From the NCBI RefSeq assembly GCF_021088345.1, contig NZ_CP088156.1:7865001-7929000 (forward strand): a stretch of 64,000 bases of DNA, read 5' to 3'. The notes under the pieces were generated by a model. It was given only the letters and a program-made list of their open reading frames with translations, was not told where the DNA came from and did no database searches. This DNA is from Bradyrhizobium ontarionense (lineage in GTDB: Bacteria > Pseudomonadota > Alphaproteobacteria > Rhizobiales > Xanthobacteraceae). This document shows, piece after piece, positions 61,932-64,000 of this stretch. Position 1 is the first letter of the stretch. Each line of letters starts with the position of its first letter. The position numbers were made by a program, and so were the translations under genes.

Positions 61932-64000
61932 ATGATCAAGCAGTTGATGTCGTCGCGCCGCTTTGCCCCGCTGTTCTGGGCGCAGTTCTGCTCCGCGCTG
62001 AACGACAACGTCCTGAAGAATGCGCTCGTCATCATGCTGCTCTACGGCGCCGTCGCGGCGCATGGCGATGCGCTGGTGACCGTAGCTGGTGCCGTCTTCA
62101 TTTTCCCGTTCTTCATCCTGTCCGGGCTGGGCGGTGAGCTTGCCGACAAATACGTCAAGGGCATCATCGCACGCCGGCTGAAATTCGCCGAGATCTTTGC
62201 GGCCGGCTTTGCGGCGCTTGGCTTCTTCATGCATTCGGTCCCGCTGCTGTTCGTTGCTCTCGGAATGTTCGGGATCATCGCAGCGCTGTTCGGCCCGGTG
62301 AAATACGCGATGCTGCCCGATCAGCTGACGGTCGGCGAACTCGCCACCGGCAACGCGCTGGTCGAGGGCGCAACGTTCATGGCGATCCTGATCGGCACCA
62401 TTGCCGGCGGTCAGCTCGTGTCGGGATCGTCGCATATGGGCTGGGTCGCGCTGGCGGTGGTTGGCCTCGCTTTGATGTCGTGGGCCTCGGCCGCGCGCAT
62501 TCCGCACACGACGCCGTCCGCGCCGGAGCTGCGCCTCACTGCCAACCCCTGGTCATCCACTTCTCATTTGTTGAAGTCGCTCTATGCCGCGCACCGGCTG
62601 TGGGACGGCATGCTGATCGTGTCGTGGTTCTGGCTGGCAGGCGCCGTCGTGCTGTCGCTGCTGCCAGCACTGGTCAAGGGTGTCGTCGGCGGCACTGAGG
62701 GGGTTGTCACGCTGTGCCTCGCGATCTTCGCCATCGGAATCGCTGTCGGCTCGCTGTTTGCGGCGCATCTGAGCCACGTGCGGCCGAACCTCGCCCTGGT
62801 GCCGATCGGCGCGATCGTGATGGGCGTGCTCGGCCTCGATCTCGCCTGGGCGATCGGTACGACCGAGACCGCCAAGGACATCACGCCGCTGGCCTTCATC
62901 GGGTCGTGGAGCGGCATTCGCATGCTGATCGACTTCGCGCTGTTCGCCTTCGGTGGCGGCCTGTTCGTGGTGCCGTCCTTTGCCGCCGTTCAGGCCTGGT
63001 CGGAGCCGTCCGAGCGGGCCCGAATCATCGCCGCCGGCAACGTGCTGCAGGCCGCCTTCATGGTGGTCGGATCGCTGTGTGTCGCCGGCCTGCAGGCGGC
63101 CGGCGTCTCGATCGCCTGGATTTTCTTCGGCCTGGCGCTGGCGAGCTTCGGCTCGGTCTGGTTCGTGCTCAGGAAATGGGGCCGGGAAGGCGTGCGCGAC
63201 TTCGGTGCGCTGCTGTTCCGGGCCTTGTTCCGCACCGAGGTGCGCGGCCTGGAAAACCTGCCGCCCGCCGGCACCCGCATGCTGATCGCGCCCAACCATG
63301 TCAGCCTGATCGACGGTCCGCTGCTGCATGCGATCCTGCCGATCGATGCGACCTTCGCGGTCGATACCGGCATCTCGCAGGCGTGGTGGGCGAAAGTCTT
63401 CCTCAAGATGGTCAGCCACATCACGATCGACCCTACCAAGCCGCTCGGCGCGCGCGACCTGATCAAGCTAGTCGCCAGCCAGGAGCCGGTGGTGATCTTC
63501 CCCGAGGGCCGTATCACGGTGTCGGGATCGCTGATGAAGGTCTATGACGGCACTGCGATGATCGCCGACAAGGCCGATGCCGTGGTCGTGCCCGTGCGCA
63601 TCGAGGGCGCGCAGCGCTCGCATCTCAGCTATCTCAAGAACGGCCAGATCAAGCGTTCCTGGTTTCCCAAGGTGACCGTGACGATCCTTCCGCCTGTGAA
63701 GCTCGACGTCGATGCAGCGCTGAAGGGCAAGACCCGTCGCAACGCGGCAGGGGCTGCGTTGCAGGACGTTATGATCGATGCGATGGTCAAGAACGCCATG
63801 CTGGACCGCACGCTGTTCGAAGCGCTGGCGCATGCCCATCGTGACCACGACACCGGCAAGGTGATGATCGAGGATCCGCTCGGCACCAAGCTGACCTATC
63901 GCAAGCTGCTGCTCGGCTCCCAGGTGCTGTCGCGCAAACTCGAGCAGGGCACGATGGTCGGCGAGAACATCGGCGTGATGCTGCCGAACTCGGCCGGCGT
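61932..64000 (+). CDS. aas: acyl-ACP-phospholipid O-acyltransferase fusion (MFS, PlsC, AMP-ligase), partial
   Basis: Runs off the window end after 689 codons with no stop. Residues about 1-410 are MFS-like helices (LFWAQFCSALNDNVLKNALVI). Residues about 430-620 are a PlsC acyltransferase with NHVSLIDGP (H-x4-D) and FPEGRIT. Then an AMP-binding ligase begins (DPLGTKLTYRKLLLGSQVLS). Such fusions reacylate and flip lysophospholipids. ATG at 61932 follows AGGAAACGACC. Confidence 0.93.
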   Translation, partial: MIKQLMSSRRFAPLFWAQFCSALNDNVLKNALVIMLLYGAVAAHGDALVTVAGAVFIFPFFILSGLGGELADKYVKGIIARRLKFAEIFAAGFAALGFFMHSVPLLFVALGMFGIIAALFGPVKYAMLPDQLTVGELATGNALVEGATFMAILIGTIAGGQLVSGSSHMGWVALAVVGLALMSWASAARIPHTTPSAPELRLTANPWSSTSHLLKSLYAAHRLWDGMLIVSWFWLAGAVVLSLLPALVKGVVGGTEGVVTLCLAIFAIGIAVGSLFAAHLSHVRPNLALVPIGAIVMGVLGLDLAWAIGTTETAKDITPLAFIGSWSGIRMLIDFALFAFGGGLFVVPSFAAVQAWSEPSERARIIAAGNVLQAAFMVVGSLCVAGLQAAGVSIAWIFFGLALASFGSVWFVLRKWGREGVRDFGALLFRALFRTEVRGLENLPPAGTRMLIAPNHVSLIDGPLLHAILPIDATFAVDTGISQAWWAKVFLKMVSHITIDPTKPLGARDLIKLVASQEPVVIFPEGRITVSGSLMKVYDGTAMIADKADAVVVPVRIEGAQRSHLSYLKNGQIKRSWFPKVTVTILPPVKLDVDAALKGKTRRNAAGAALQDVMIDAMVKNAMLDRTLFEALAHAHRDHDTGKVMIEDPLGTKLTYRKLLLGSQVLSRKLEQGTMVGENIGVMLPNSAG

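Noticed and set aside
61236..62507. 423-residue minus-strand frame covering the palindrome region
   Set aside because: Most of it is antisense to the acyltransferase fusion gene, and its C-terminal part has no recognisable fold. It was considered as a lost repressor but does not look like one.

Overview
The window looks like chromosome from a high-GC alphaproteobacterium of the Bradyrhizobium / Rhodopseudomonas group. The clues are a cysteine-bearing Fnr of the FnrN/AadR type with matching DNA boxes, a GcrA-like protein, a DUF6894 protein, phasins with a class I PHA synthase, an ADP-forming CoA ligase fused to a GNAT domain, OpgC, and an MFS-PlsC-AMP-ligase fusion. The genus is an inference. 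I saw no rRNA, tRNA, CRISPR array or intact insertion sequence.

1-5.1 kb holds the distal half of a C-P lyase (phosphonate) operon, phnI(partial)-J-K-L-M-N, with a flavin-split-barrel gene overlapping the end of phnN. 5.1-9.8 kb carries scattered housekeeping genes: a YbhN-like membrane protein whose 3' end runs antisense into a guanidinium-exporter-type SMR gene, a flavodoxin-fold quinone reductase and a QorA-type reductase. 9.9-11.9 kb has a small phage-flavoured regulatory group (S24-type repressor, GcrA-like protein, HTH protein). 12-17.8 kb has envelope genes, including a BamA paralogue, and a methyltransferase-like membrane protein.

18.4-22.7 kb is the most suggestive accessory locus. 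Four genes on the minus strand (GNAT-like acyltransferase, MFS transporter, YqcI/YcgG-family protein, cupin) are tightly packed and divergent from a GlxA-type regulator. The YqcI/YcgG family includes heme-dependent guanidine/arginine N-hydroxylases, so this may be a small-molecule pathway with its own exporter and regulator. 22.8-31 kb holds a phasin, a cytochrome c, OpgC, arginase, malic enzyme and an Nramp-like transporter lacking the canonical metal motifs. 31-35 kb is one very large hybrid kinase with two complete kinase cores.

36-37 kb is a gap with two copies of a 20-bp sequence, each followed by a GC hairpin, then tiny membrane-protein ORFs. From 39 to 53.5 kb the genes form what looks like a low-oxygen regulon: CBS-BON protein, phasin/PHA synthase, alcohol dehydrogenase plus a two-domain kinase, Pat-like CoA ligase/acetyltransferase, membrane proteins, an Mla-type lipid transporter, a cytochrome c, fnrN itself and a 34-residue membrane protein. 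Nearly every promoter gap here has a TTGA-N6-TCAA box, and two more boxes lie upstream of malic enzyme and of a Tyr-rich protein.

54-58.6 kb holds a second Crp/Fnr regulator and a GntR-TRAP transporter operon. 59-61 kb is a molybdopterin oxidoreductase. 61.1-61.9 kb has two TetR-type palindromes but no recognisable repressor. The window ends inside an acyl-ACP-phospholipid acyltransferase fusion gene.
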